Positions 23,601 through 26,043 of a stretch of 26,043 nt of DNA are shown in pieces; position 1 is the stretch's first letter; the number at the start of each line of letters is the position of its first letter. The translations under genes were made by a program, and so were the position numbers. Source of the stretch: Acanthaster planci (taxonomy: Eukaryota > Echinodermata > Asteroidea > Valvatida > Acanthasteridae). A model generated the notes under the pieces. It searched no databases. It was not told the DNA's origin and saw only the letters and a list, made by a program, of their open reading frames with translations. The stretch is from assembly GCF_001949145.1 (NCBI RefSeq), contig NW_019091754.1, positions 61,481 to 87,523 of the forward strand, read 5' to 3'.

Positions 23601-26043
23601 AGATTCGTCAAGTCGGGATTTCCTAGCTGAACTCGCAGTAAAAAGTTGACAAAAGAGGGCGCGAAGCAATCGGCACTGGGGCTCGGTATGCATCCAAAGC
23701 GGAAACGAAGACGTCACAGAGATCCCGACTTGAGTCATGTCTAGGCGCCATGTCCTGCATATTTTGGCAATTTCATTAGGAACCAGTTCAGTGCAGCGGG
23801 TGCAATTCCGGCATAATAGTTTGAAGGTCACAAATTCAAATCCCGCTACAGCAAATTCCTTTGTTTTTGAAATTGATTGTTTTGAAATATCCAATGTACA
23901 GAAGTTACCTGACACTTCCAGCAAGGCTGTAGATGAGACTGGAGTGATCCCTTTGGCATACTTGTACAGCTGAGTTATGCCATTAGCGACAGGATTACAC
24001 AAAAAGTTGTCGGGTTGAACACCCTGTTGGCAAAATCGAATCCAACCTGTTTAACAAAAATTTCCAAAGAAGATTTAACAACCCTGAAAGAGCCAGGTGC
24101 AGAATCGCCCCCTCGACAATTTTTTCCCGATATCGCCACTATAGTGTATTTCCCCCACGAGTTGAACCTTGAGAAGTTCTTAGATTAACTCTTTGCCGTC
24201 ATTTTTAAACCAATGTTGTGAAAATCGAACATATTGTTCTTACGCAGGGCGAATTTTTCCGAGACAGGTCAGCGAAAAAAAGGAATACTTTTTCCACCGC
24301 GACGCTCAATACCCGCTGGCAAGCACACGTAGCCTTGAACTTCAAATGACCGCAACAACAAAACCATGCGTCTAATTGGGTTCAAACTTCCTGTTTGTAC
24401 TGATAGAAGTGTTTTACATGCAAACTAAGTTTTAAAAAGAAAAAAACCGGCAGAGCCGAGTTCTCTGGAAGGGGGTAATCCGCCCCCTGGCTGTGAGATG
24501 GGCCAAAATAAGCCAGCACTTTTGGGGTTAATAATGTACCTCAGAGACATGTTCTCCATAGACAATTTTCCGCTACACGTCTCATCAGTAATCTCTATGA
24601 ATGTGAAATCTATGCATCACGGTGTGTTGTGTTGGTGTGTGCAGCAAATTCTAAACAAATTATGTCGTATCGCCAGGTGGAGCCTACTGATTGACTTTTT
24701 TTAATTAAGCATTGTCATTTTATCTTATAAATAGATAAAGTGCAGCATATCGTCTTCTTGATCAAGTGAATATTAGGAGCCTTTTAGCTGATATAGTTCA
24801 TCATGAATTATTTCTCAGATTGTGTGGATTGGATTAAGCCAACATAAAACGATCGAAATTTGGATGTGTATCAATTTAGTGAATTTAAAAGTATGAATGG
24901 ATTGATACAATATTCCAATCTCTCCCATAATTTTCTTTTCCCAAAGTTGCTGCAAAGAGACCCGTGAAAATTAATAACCTATAAAGTATGCATCTCCATC
25001 ATGAATTCAGCCTTAAACTGTCTGTCCCTAGGCAGATGATATCAGTCATCCTGTTCACACACTATGCTGAGTGGGGAGGTGACAAGACAATCTTTTTACC
25101 AACATGAAATTCAAGACAGAGAGATTAATCCAAAGAGCCTACAGATTATGCATATCCATCCTGAATACAACCCCGTGTTGCCTCTCTAAAACCCAGAGAA
25201 CTTCTCGGAAGCCAGTCAAGTCATCCTATGCACACACACACACACAAAGCTGAACATAACTCACTTACCTCAAATGTATTACATCCAGAAGCCTGCAGAT
25301 AGCTAATTTTGTAGTCATCTCCATCCTGAATACAACCCCGCACTGCTTCTTTGAAGCCAGCCAAGATATCAGTCATCCTGTACACACACAATGCAGAGTG
25401 ATCGGTAGGTACATCACTGGTACCCTGAGCTCCTTGGTTCTTGGCAAACACAGCATACAGTACCTGCTCGTCTGCATGAAGACCCAATGATGCCGCTAGA
25501 TCAGGTCCTGCTGGTCCTAAGTGAGCTGCTTGCACTAAGCTGTACCCACTACCATCTGATCCACTGCACTGGATGGTGATTTCGGTGTATGCATCTAGAT
25601 TTGGGCCTGTTTGACACACTCTGTTAAGCTTAGAAACATAGGAAACAGAATTGAAATACTCCTTCTGTGAGGTAACAAAGTATGTGAATCCTCTATGGTC
25701 AAACGCTGAAACAAACTTAACGGTAAAAAATGCTCTACTGGCACTTGTACTGAAAACAATGCCTTGTTTTTCATCAGGCACCGATAACACTAAAGACTGA
25801 CTCTCAAGACTTCTTCTCGTGACAGACTGAAAGGGTAGTGGGTCTTTTATATTTTCGCCGGTATAAGTAACAGCAACATAAAGCATTTCCATTCCATCTT
25901 TCCCCGGAGAGATCAAACTAACTGTAGTTGCTTCCTCGAACCCAGCGACATCGGAGTCTGATTCTCTAATTACAAACTTAATATTCTGTAAGTCACGTAA
26001 CTGACATATACCATCAAACACACCACCACAGGTTATCAGACTG
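5515..26043 (-). CDS. Plexin (semaphorin receptor), 37 exons, 5' end outside window
   Basis: Single-pass receptor that binds semaphorins outside the cell and acts as a Rap-directed GTPase-activating protein inside it (family knowledge). The spliced reading frame is 5443 nt: 1813 residues and a TAA at 5517-5515. Residue numbers used here count from the first complete codon at 26042. Order: sema 1-367, PSI1 about 376-448, PSI2 about 530-590, PSI3 about 693-745, IPT repeats about 748-1120, transmembrane helix about 1131-1158, juxtamembrane coil 1160-1230, GAP C1 about 1230-1390, Rho-binding domain about 1390-1490, GAP C2 about 1545-1775. All three PSI modules keep eight cysteines. Exon joins were chosen by reading frame and by similarity to remembered plexins; all 36 phases agree. 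The cytoplasmic part is clearly plexin but divergent, so no class is assigned. Full plexins are near 1900-2000 residues, so only a short N-terminal piece should be missing. Confidence 0.95.
5874..5948 (-). CDS. Plexin exon 36: GAP C2 end
   Basis: Residues 1751-1775. NFTGLFSKLSTLDQLWKLV fits the plexin C-terminal helix (EFNMLSALNEIYSYV). A CAG 19 nt downstream would change frame, so the acceptor GTTTTTGGCAG is used. Donor GTGAAA. Confidence 0.85.
6302..6442 (-). CDS. Plexin exon 35: GAP C2
   Basis: Residues 1704-1750. ETSINKLLYGRERTKYHDDI then FYEEVQQLPPVP matches SPSNKLLYAKDIPSYKSWV...YYADIAKLPAIS. Acceptor CAAACCAAG; donor GTAAAA. Confidence 0.93.
6675..6822 (-). CDS. Plexin exon 34: GAP C2 with second catalytic Arg
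   Basis: Residues 1654-1703. LPLRFWANAIKHPDYIFDI matches LPLRFWVNVIKNPQFVFDI; the conserved Arg (about 1658) of the second GAP arginine site is kept. Acceptor TGCTATAG, donor GTAACT. Confidence 0.95.
7006..7169 (-). CDS. Plexin exon 33: GAP C2
   Basis: Residues 1600-1653 plus two bases. GIIQEYVDNMFQAILS, AIKYLFDFFDNQAYRH and VHIWKSN match GTLQKFVDDLFETLFS, AIKYMFDFLDEQADRH and RHTWKSN. Acceptor ATTACACAG, donor GTAAGG. Confidence 0.95.
7358..7507 (-). CDS. Plexin exon 32: GAP C2 start
   Basis: Residues 1550-1599. EEEWPTDEEGG (acidic), then INRRRIREISFPRLLSTK, matching MVSEIYLTRLLATK. Acceptor CTTGACAG, donor GTAAGC. Confidence 0.9.
7632..7738 (-). CDS. Plexin exon 31: linker to GAP C2
   Basis: Residues 1514-1549. 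A basic KIKRRMSAKRRY stretch then EGVRDWHL, matching plexin GVKVWHLVK. The donor GTAAAG after CATCTT is set by phase. Confidence 0.85.
8641..8740 (-). CDS. Plexin exon 30: end of Rho-binding domain, linker
   Basis: Residues 1481-1513 plus one base. VPDNGLVTLVEKQ matches VSDRSVVALVPKQ, after which the linker diverges. Acceptor CCCCAAAG is weak; donor GTGAGAA. Confidence 0.87.
9179..9279 (-). CDS. Plexin exon 29: Rho-GTPase-binding domain
   Basis: Residues 1447-1480. EWRHGRSGKLVLTDTDM then DKWRRINMLKDFH matches EWRQGRIARVVLQDEDI...WKRLNTLMHY. Acceptor TTATTTTAG, donor GTATGA. Confidence 0.94.
9587..9743 (-). CDS. Plexin exon 28: Rho-GTPase-binding domain
   Basis: Residues 1395-1446 plus one base. 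[19 protein letters not shown] then NKPYSNRPS matches [30 protein letters not shown] of the ubiquitin-like domain that binds Rac/Rnd GTPases. Acceptor CTTCCTTCAG, donor GTATGT. Confidence 0.95.
9886..9902. repeat. Perfect inverted repeat in intron 27
   Basis: GCCGGTCT, one base, AGACCGGC: two 8-bp arms. GC-rich island in AT-rich intron. Function unknown. Confidence 0.5.
10419..10565 (-). CDS. Plexin exon 27: GAP C1 end
   Basis: Residues 1346-1394. ARPLFVLYRAIKYRSENGPVD then VITGRSRFSLN matches [32 protein letters not shown]. Acceptor TTTTCTTCAAG, donor GTGAGT. Confidence 0.94.
10772..10838 (-). CDS. Plexin exon 26: GAP C1
   Basis: Residues 1323-1345. RTESILEKLMSNWVALCLY matches RRTESVAEKMLTNWFAFLL. 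Acceptor TTTTACAG, donor GTAAG. Confidence 0.92.
10941..11015 (-). CDS. Plexin exon 25: GAP C1 up to the Arg-finger motif
   Basis: Residues 1298-1322 plus two bases. DVMITLMTQLIEN matches DVLKQLLSDLIDK. The end, QLFY then R across the intron, aligns to plexin LLLRRTES. The first of the two adjacent GAP arginines is therefore Tyr here. Acceptor TTTTAG, donor GTAAG. Confidence 0.91.
11184..11249 (-). CDS. Plexin exon 24: GAP domain C1
   Basis: Residues 1276-1297 plus two bases. SIASLLTVVMVLENKLVYLT matches NVASLIMTGLQGRLEYAT. Acceptor TTTATTTCAG, donor GTAAGTT. At 66 nt it is the shortest exon. Confidence 0.91.
11432..11559 (-). CDS. Plexin exon 23: GAP domain C1 start
   Basis: Residues 1234-1275 plus two bases. 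FSQLLSNKNFLLLLIQTLD matches plexin FAQLINNKVFLLTFIRTLE. Acceptor GAATCTAG, donor GTAAG. Confidence 0.92.
11850..11992 (-). CDS. Plexin exon 22: juxtamembrane segment
   Basis: Residues 1186-1233. AFAELQTDLTDLTSDLDG is almost the vertebrate FAELQTDINELTSDLD motif; then FVSHREYATNMLF matches YLDYRTYAMRVLF. Acceptor ATTTGCAG, donor GTATAC. Confidence 0.94.
12274..12496 (-). CDS. Plexin exon 21: transmembrane helix and juxtamembrane start
   Basis: Residues 1112-1185 plus one base. NLEFRIGYIRY is the last extracellular strand. The membrane helix (about 1131-1158) includes SGAILVCILFVAFCFVAQVYG. Basic KREAR then LILQDMRALERDLADEVRQ begins the juxtamembrane coiled coil, as in other plexins. Acceptor CCTTTCAG, donor GTGAGC. 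Confidence 0.93.
12864..13040 (-). CDS. Plexin exon 20: IPT domain 4
   Basis: Residues 1053-1111. ASEVQVRIGKDFCAVDLVS then TTLQCSLPENEP matches plexin [27 protein letters not shown]. Acceptor TTGTTTCAG, donor GTGAGT. Confidence 0.9.
13272..13277 (-). promoter_or_regulatory. Candidate intronic poly(A) signal AATAAA
   Basis: AATAAA on the gene strand, 4 nt after the read-through stop in intron 19. T-rich sequence (TTGTTCATAG, ATTTGTC) follows at a distance suited to a downstream element. Confidence 0.35.
13282..13707 (-). CDS. Candidate alternative last exon: exon 19 read through into intron 19
   Basis: If the weak exon 19 donor is not used, translation continues in frame for 62 codons to TGA at 13284-13282. 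The added residues begin VCVLLVLSLFILSF, DFCLAVHIF, a continuous hydrophobic run long enough to cross a membrane, followed by a short polar tail (NGSQMYN, ITRLPS). AATAAA on the minus strand at 13277-13272 starts 4 nt after the stop. The product would keep sema through IPT3 and a new membrane anchor, and lose the normal helix and the whole GAP domain. Sequence shows the ORF, the hydrophobicity and the signal; its use as an isoform is inference. Confidence 0.4.
   Translation of the reverse strand, partial: ECTGESTTEMQCKSPNITSLRMMRDTNENLTFGFIMDGVSELLTWSEDNEIELEYFEDPVYVPFENGEMEKDGSTLTIMVCVLLVLSLFILSFDFCLAVHIFQPAGVVITVCWTPMEVSFKNGSQMYNLISLFQKITRLPS
13471..13707 (-). CDS. Plexin exon 19: IPT 3 end, IPT 4 start
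   Basis: Residues 974-1052. TTEMQCKSPNITSLR and IELEYFEDPVYVPFENGE match the TLTCLAPSL...FIYYPNPTFE boundary. DGSTLTIM starts IPT 4 (plexin GSPIILKG). Acceptor TTTTCCCAG. The donor is GTTTGT, non-consensus, and the frame stays open through it; see the alternative terminal exon. Confidence 0.88.
13876..13969 (-). CDS. Plexin exon 18: IPT domain 3
   Basis: Residues 942-973. SGGRTLNVNGQYLD matches plexin SGHTPLTITGFNLD. A GTATAA lies 12 nt before the chosen end, but only the GTAATG donor after AAAGAG gives the phase needed by exon 19. Confidence 0.87.
14154..14318 (-). CDS. Plexin exon 17: IPT domain 2 end, IPT 3 start
   Basis: Residues 887-941 plus two bases. LECTTSAGQAG, SFDGANRTSDEKFSYTE and NPVITRVQPLKSIYS match the VCVSPPSS...FEYIDDPRVQRIEPEWS stretch. 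Acceptor CAACAGTAG, donor GTAAGT. Confidence 0.9.
14551..14687 (-). CDS. Plexin exon 16: IPT domain 2
   Basis: Residues 842-886 plus two bases. NPRITLFEPRLGPEAGGTAV then FIGEKPC matches plexin [20 protein letters not shown]...LGNQTC. Acceptor TTATTACCAG; donor GTAATT. Confidence 0.92.
14933..15047 (-). CDS. Plexin exon 15: IPT domain 1 end
   Basis: Residues 803-841. VSCRTKPERDGSELVTL then GTVNFEFK fits the IVCEM...VRL...YTFV second half of an IPT. Acceptor ATCTTTCAG, donor GTAAG. Confidence 0.9.
15218..15372 (-). CDS. Plexin exon 14: IPT domain 1
   Basis: Residues 752-802 plus two bases. FPLTGPIEGNTILAVMGTDIG is the IPT signature (plexin SGPPEGGTRVTIHGVNLG), followed by VGNQPCDL. Acceptor GAATGAAG is weak; donor GTATAAG. 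Confidence 0.9.
15696..15775 (+). repeat. Possible tRNA-derived SINE head in intron 13
   Basis: ATAGTGGTGCGACGGGG resembles a pol III A box and GGTTCAAGCATCC, about 45 bp on, resembles a B box. No tail or target-site duplication was found. Confidence 0.3.
15841..16031 (-). CDS. Plexin exon 13: PSI domain 3
   Basis: Residues 688-751. LYKCEVQKPDCSRC, GCLWCGAM, VCKLNESC and NCPDPVLSK contain all eight PSI cysteines. The exon ends at the start of the first IPT. Acceptor TTGTGATAG, donor GTAGGT. Confidence 0.93.
16161..16269 (-). CDS. Plexin exon 12: inter-PSI IPT-like region
   Basis: Residues 652-687 plus one base. ELKVRLTVTWTDTTG matches plexin NLAVDFAVVWNGN. Acceptor is a T-run then CTCGCCAG; donor GTAAAC. 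Confidence 0.87.
16290..16322. repeat. T-rich (TTTA)n simple repeat in intron 11
   Basis: About 33 bp of TTTATTTATT-type repeats. It lies just upstream, in gene orientation, of the exon 12 acceptor region. Confidence 0.7.
16411..16506 (-). CDS. Plexin exon 11: inter-PSI IPT-like region
   Basis: Residues 620-651. YICSLDVDGSFQTAV matches YECVLNIQG. Three AGs compete at the 5' edge. Only the first (TATGAGTAG, 16507-16509) keeps phase 0 and the YIC motif; the two later CAGs would hit a stop. Confidence 0.85.
16737..16871 (-). CDS. Plexin exon 10: end of PSI2, second inter-PSI region
   Basis: Residues 575-619. GPGSCPQL closes PSI2 (eighth Cys); RSITVRTENLPNTTQ matches plexin PITLKARNLPQPQ. Acceptor GAACGTACAG; donor GTATAAG. 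Phase 0 at both ends. Confidence 0.9.
17171..17288 (-). CDS. Plexin exon 9: PSI domain 2
   Basis: Residues 535-574. SCVSCVGSRWACDWCVF then NRCTHESSTC matches plexin LCLSCVNSxxxCHWCxxxxxCTHDPxxC. Acceptor GGACACAG, donor GTAAG. Confidence 0.93.
17501..17600 (-). CDS. Plexin exon 8: end of IPT-like region, start of PSI2
   Basis: Residues 502-534 plus two bases. FIDTSFHFYNCTFHTS matches plexin VSTEFKFYNCSAH; the Cys is the first of PSI2. Acceptor CTCCTTAG, donor GTAAGT. Confidence 0.9.
17760..17913 (-). CDS. Plexin exon 7: IPT-like region between PSI1 and PSI2
   Basis: Residues 451-501 plus one base. YKCYFGSYQSPATKTGEM then MCTSPPSNRIP fits the plexin C.F......V.C.SP pattern of an immunoglobulin-like IPT fold. 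Acceptor CCTTTAG, donor GTAAGC. Confidence 0.88.
18023..18032. promoter_or_regulatory. CRE-like palindrome in intron 6
   Basis: ATGACGTCAT, the full palindromic site for CREB/ATF bZIP factors. Sequence match only. Confidence 0.35.
18289..18421 (-). CDS. Plexin exon 6: PSI domain 1, second part
   Basis: Residues 406-450. KCSRYSDC and AAQCINI supply the last three PSI cysteines (eight in all). NIT and NFT are possible glycosylation sites. Acceptor TTCTTTCTAG, donor GTGAGT. The intron separating it from exon 5 is only 76 bp, the shortest here. Confidence 0.92.
18498..18613 (-). CDS. Plexin exon 5: PSI domain 1, first part
   Basis: Residues 368-405 plus two bases. NCSQYTTCEACIG and PYCGWCTLERK give cysteines 1-5 of a PSI module, close to the plexin CxxYTTCxxC...CGWC pattern. 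Acceptor AACTCACAG, donor GTAAGTC. Confidence 0.93.
18838..18853. promoter_or_regulatory. CCAAT box next to CRE-like palindrome in intron 4
   Basis: GATTGG (inverted CCAAT) directly abuts ATGACGTCAT. CCAAT plus CRE is a common promoter pairing in animals; no TATA or transcript evidence here. Confidence 0.35.
18981..19106 (-). CDS. Plexin exon 4: last sema blade
   Basis: Residues 326-367. Contains ERVPVDTSPVLTDM and EIHVLTEQK, matching the ...SPILRDMAF...YLYVMSERQ end of the sema propeller. Acceptor TAATGCAG. The donor reads GTTTGC, a weak 5' splice site, but the phase joins cleanly to exon 5. Confidence 0.88.
19552..19610. repeat. Hairpin-forming inverted repeat in intron 3
   Basis: Arms TTAACCCCTGCAGTCCTCAA.. 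and its near reverse complement match at about 21 of 24 positions around an 11-nt loop. Outside it ACCTGTCT (19514) is mirrored by AGACAGGT (19633), hinting at a larger foldback. Confidence 0.6.
20003..20022. repeat. Palindrome in intron 3
   Basis: TCACTGTCA, two bases, TGACAGTGA: perfect 9-bp arms. Confidence 0.6.
20198..21531. mobile_element. Non-autonomous DNA-transposon-like element with inverted ends
   Basis: The left end AAGGGCCAGTTGCA and the right end, read in reverse, AAGGGCCACTTGCA match. Inside, both ends carry CTCGCCACGGCGAGT, then ATCGTTGA.TGTGTATCT, further CTCGCCGCGGCGAG-type palindromes, and ATCTTGC.GC.G, in the same order over about 165 bp. No transposase frame is present. 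No clear target-site duplication. It lies wholly in intron 3 of plexin. Confidence 0.6.
20942..21040 (+). repeat. Transposon-end-like G-rich segment
   Basis: ATGGGCGTCGCCAGAATTTTT then GGGGGAGGGGC resembles the GGGGCGTAGCCAGGATTTT ends of common animal DNA elements, nested inside the larger inverted-end element. Resemblance only. Confidence 0.25.
21978..22063 (-). CDS. Plexin exon 3: sema blade
   Basis: Residues 297-325. NHTVIFIGTSRGSLLK is the plexin YSVVFVGTKSGKLKK strand. Acceptor TTTTTTTCAG and donor GTAAGAG are both strong. Phase 1 in, phase 0 out. Confidence 0.9.
23044..23288. mobile_element. Foldback (MITE-like) element in intron 2
   Basis: Two arms of about 90 bp in opposite orientation. 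Each contains, in order, GACGTAT, AATCTGGACTTGCA, CGCC, CGGCCATTTTAC and AGCC.AATACAAA. The middle (about 23134-23190) is unpaired. No reading frame of note. Confidence 0.6.
23775..23850 (+). repeat. tRNA-derived SINE head in intron 2
   Basis: AGTTCAGTGCAGCGGG resembles a tRNA A box. About 45 bp later AATTCAAATCCCGC is close to the B box/T-arm GGTTCRANNCC, preceded by GAAGGTC as in tRNA variable regions. It ends about 55 bp from the exon 2 donor, on the opposite strand. Confidence 0.45.
23909..24023 (-). CDS. Plexin exon 2: sema domain
   Basis: Residues 259-296 plus one base. Reads GVQPDNFLCNPV then GITPVSSTALLEV, matching the DDNFC...STPVEGLTLY stretch of plexin sema. Acceptor CAACAG has a poor pyrimidine tract; donor is GTAACT. 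A tRNA-like repeat lies about 60 bp past the donor. Confidence 0.82.
24980..25245. repeat. Two decayed copies of the exon 1 3' part in intron 1
   Basis: TCCATCCTGAATACAACCCC in exon 1 (25320) recurs exactly at 25155 and as TCCATCATGAATTCAGCC at 24995. AGTCATCCTG (25371 in the exon) recurs at about 25219 and 25044, each followed by a CA-rich stretch. The period is about 160-165 bp, three units in all, the exon being the rightmost. The copies lack the splice donor and an open frame. Confidence 0.65.
25231..25246. repeat. (CA)8 microsatellite
   Basis: Eight CA units in intron 1, at the junction between the exon-derived copy and the exon 1 donor region. It has grown from the CA-rich stretch shared by the three copies. 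Confidence 0.85.
25269..26043 (-). CDS. Plexin exon 1 in window (partial): sema domain
   Basis: Residues 1-258. The frame is open to the window edge, so the true start is outside. Early residues ITCGGVFDGICQLR match the sema strand usually read as CGSxxQGxC. Further in, TGPNLDAYTEI and LVQAAHLG match plexin sema positions. The exon ends on CNTFE in phase 0 before the donor GTAAGT (25268-25263). It is by far the longest exon; vertebrate plexins also carry most of the sema domain on one large coding exon. Confidence 0.93.

Noticed and set aside
23556-23908. Minus-strand open frame continuing past exon 2
   Set aside because: The part after the GTAACT donor does not resemble sema and covers the SINE-like repeat; the frame join to exon 3 requires splicing at 23909.
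24720-24830. Possible fourth copy of the exon 1-derived repeat
   Set aside because: Only a short word (TCATCATGAATT) matches and the spacing (about 197 bp) does not fit the 160-165 bp period.
1-26043. CRISPR array, bacterial operon or phage
   Set aside because: Spliced eukaryotic gene structure throughout; no regularly spaced identical repeats.

Overview
This is a eukaryotic (animal) window. It is AT-rich, and one intron-dense gene, a plexin (semaphorin receptor), fills most of it on the minus strand. I placed 37 coding exons between 26043 and 5515. All intron phases agree and each intron has GT...AG ends. Spliced together they give 1813 residues plus a stop codon; the 5' end (signal peptide and start of the sema domain) lies beyond the right edge. 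The protein is divergent from vertebrate plexins but has the whole family architecture, and introns range from 76 bp to about 2.9 kb. These traits, plus transposon debris, suggest a non-vertebrate metazoan, probably a marine invertebrate; a cnidarian is possible. The phylum and the plexin class (A, B, C or D) cannot be fixed by eye.

Layout, left to right. 1-488 is the start of an LTR retroelement: a primer-binding site complementary to tRNA-Pro, a leader, and a short gag-like N-terminal reading frame. No pol follows. 490-5514 has no gene I can support; within it, 850-3270 is an array of decayed long repeats. 5515-26043 is the plexin gene read right to left: sema (exons 1-4), PSI1 (5-6), first inter-PSI IPT-like region (7-8), PSI2 (9-10), second inter-PSI region (10-12), PSI3 (13), IPT domains (13-20), transmembrane helix (21), juxtamembrane segment (22), split RapGAP-like domain (23-27 and 32-36) with the inserted Rho-GTPase-binding domain (28-30), and a short acidic C-terminus (37). 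The three large introns near the 5' end (introns 1-3) hold most of the repeats: tandem copies derived from exon 1, a 245-bp foldback, a tRNA-like SINE head, and a 1.3-kb element with GC-rich inverted ends.

The most interesting observation is at exon 19. Its donor is weak (GTTTGT). Reading through it stays in frame for 62 codons, gives a strongly hydrophobic segment, reaches a stop, and is followed 4 nt later by AATAAA. This looks like an intronic-polyadenylation isoform that would make a membrane-anchored plexin ectodomain without the GAP domain. A second point is that the cytoplasmic Arg-Arg pair of the GAP active site reads Tyr-Arg here.
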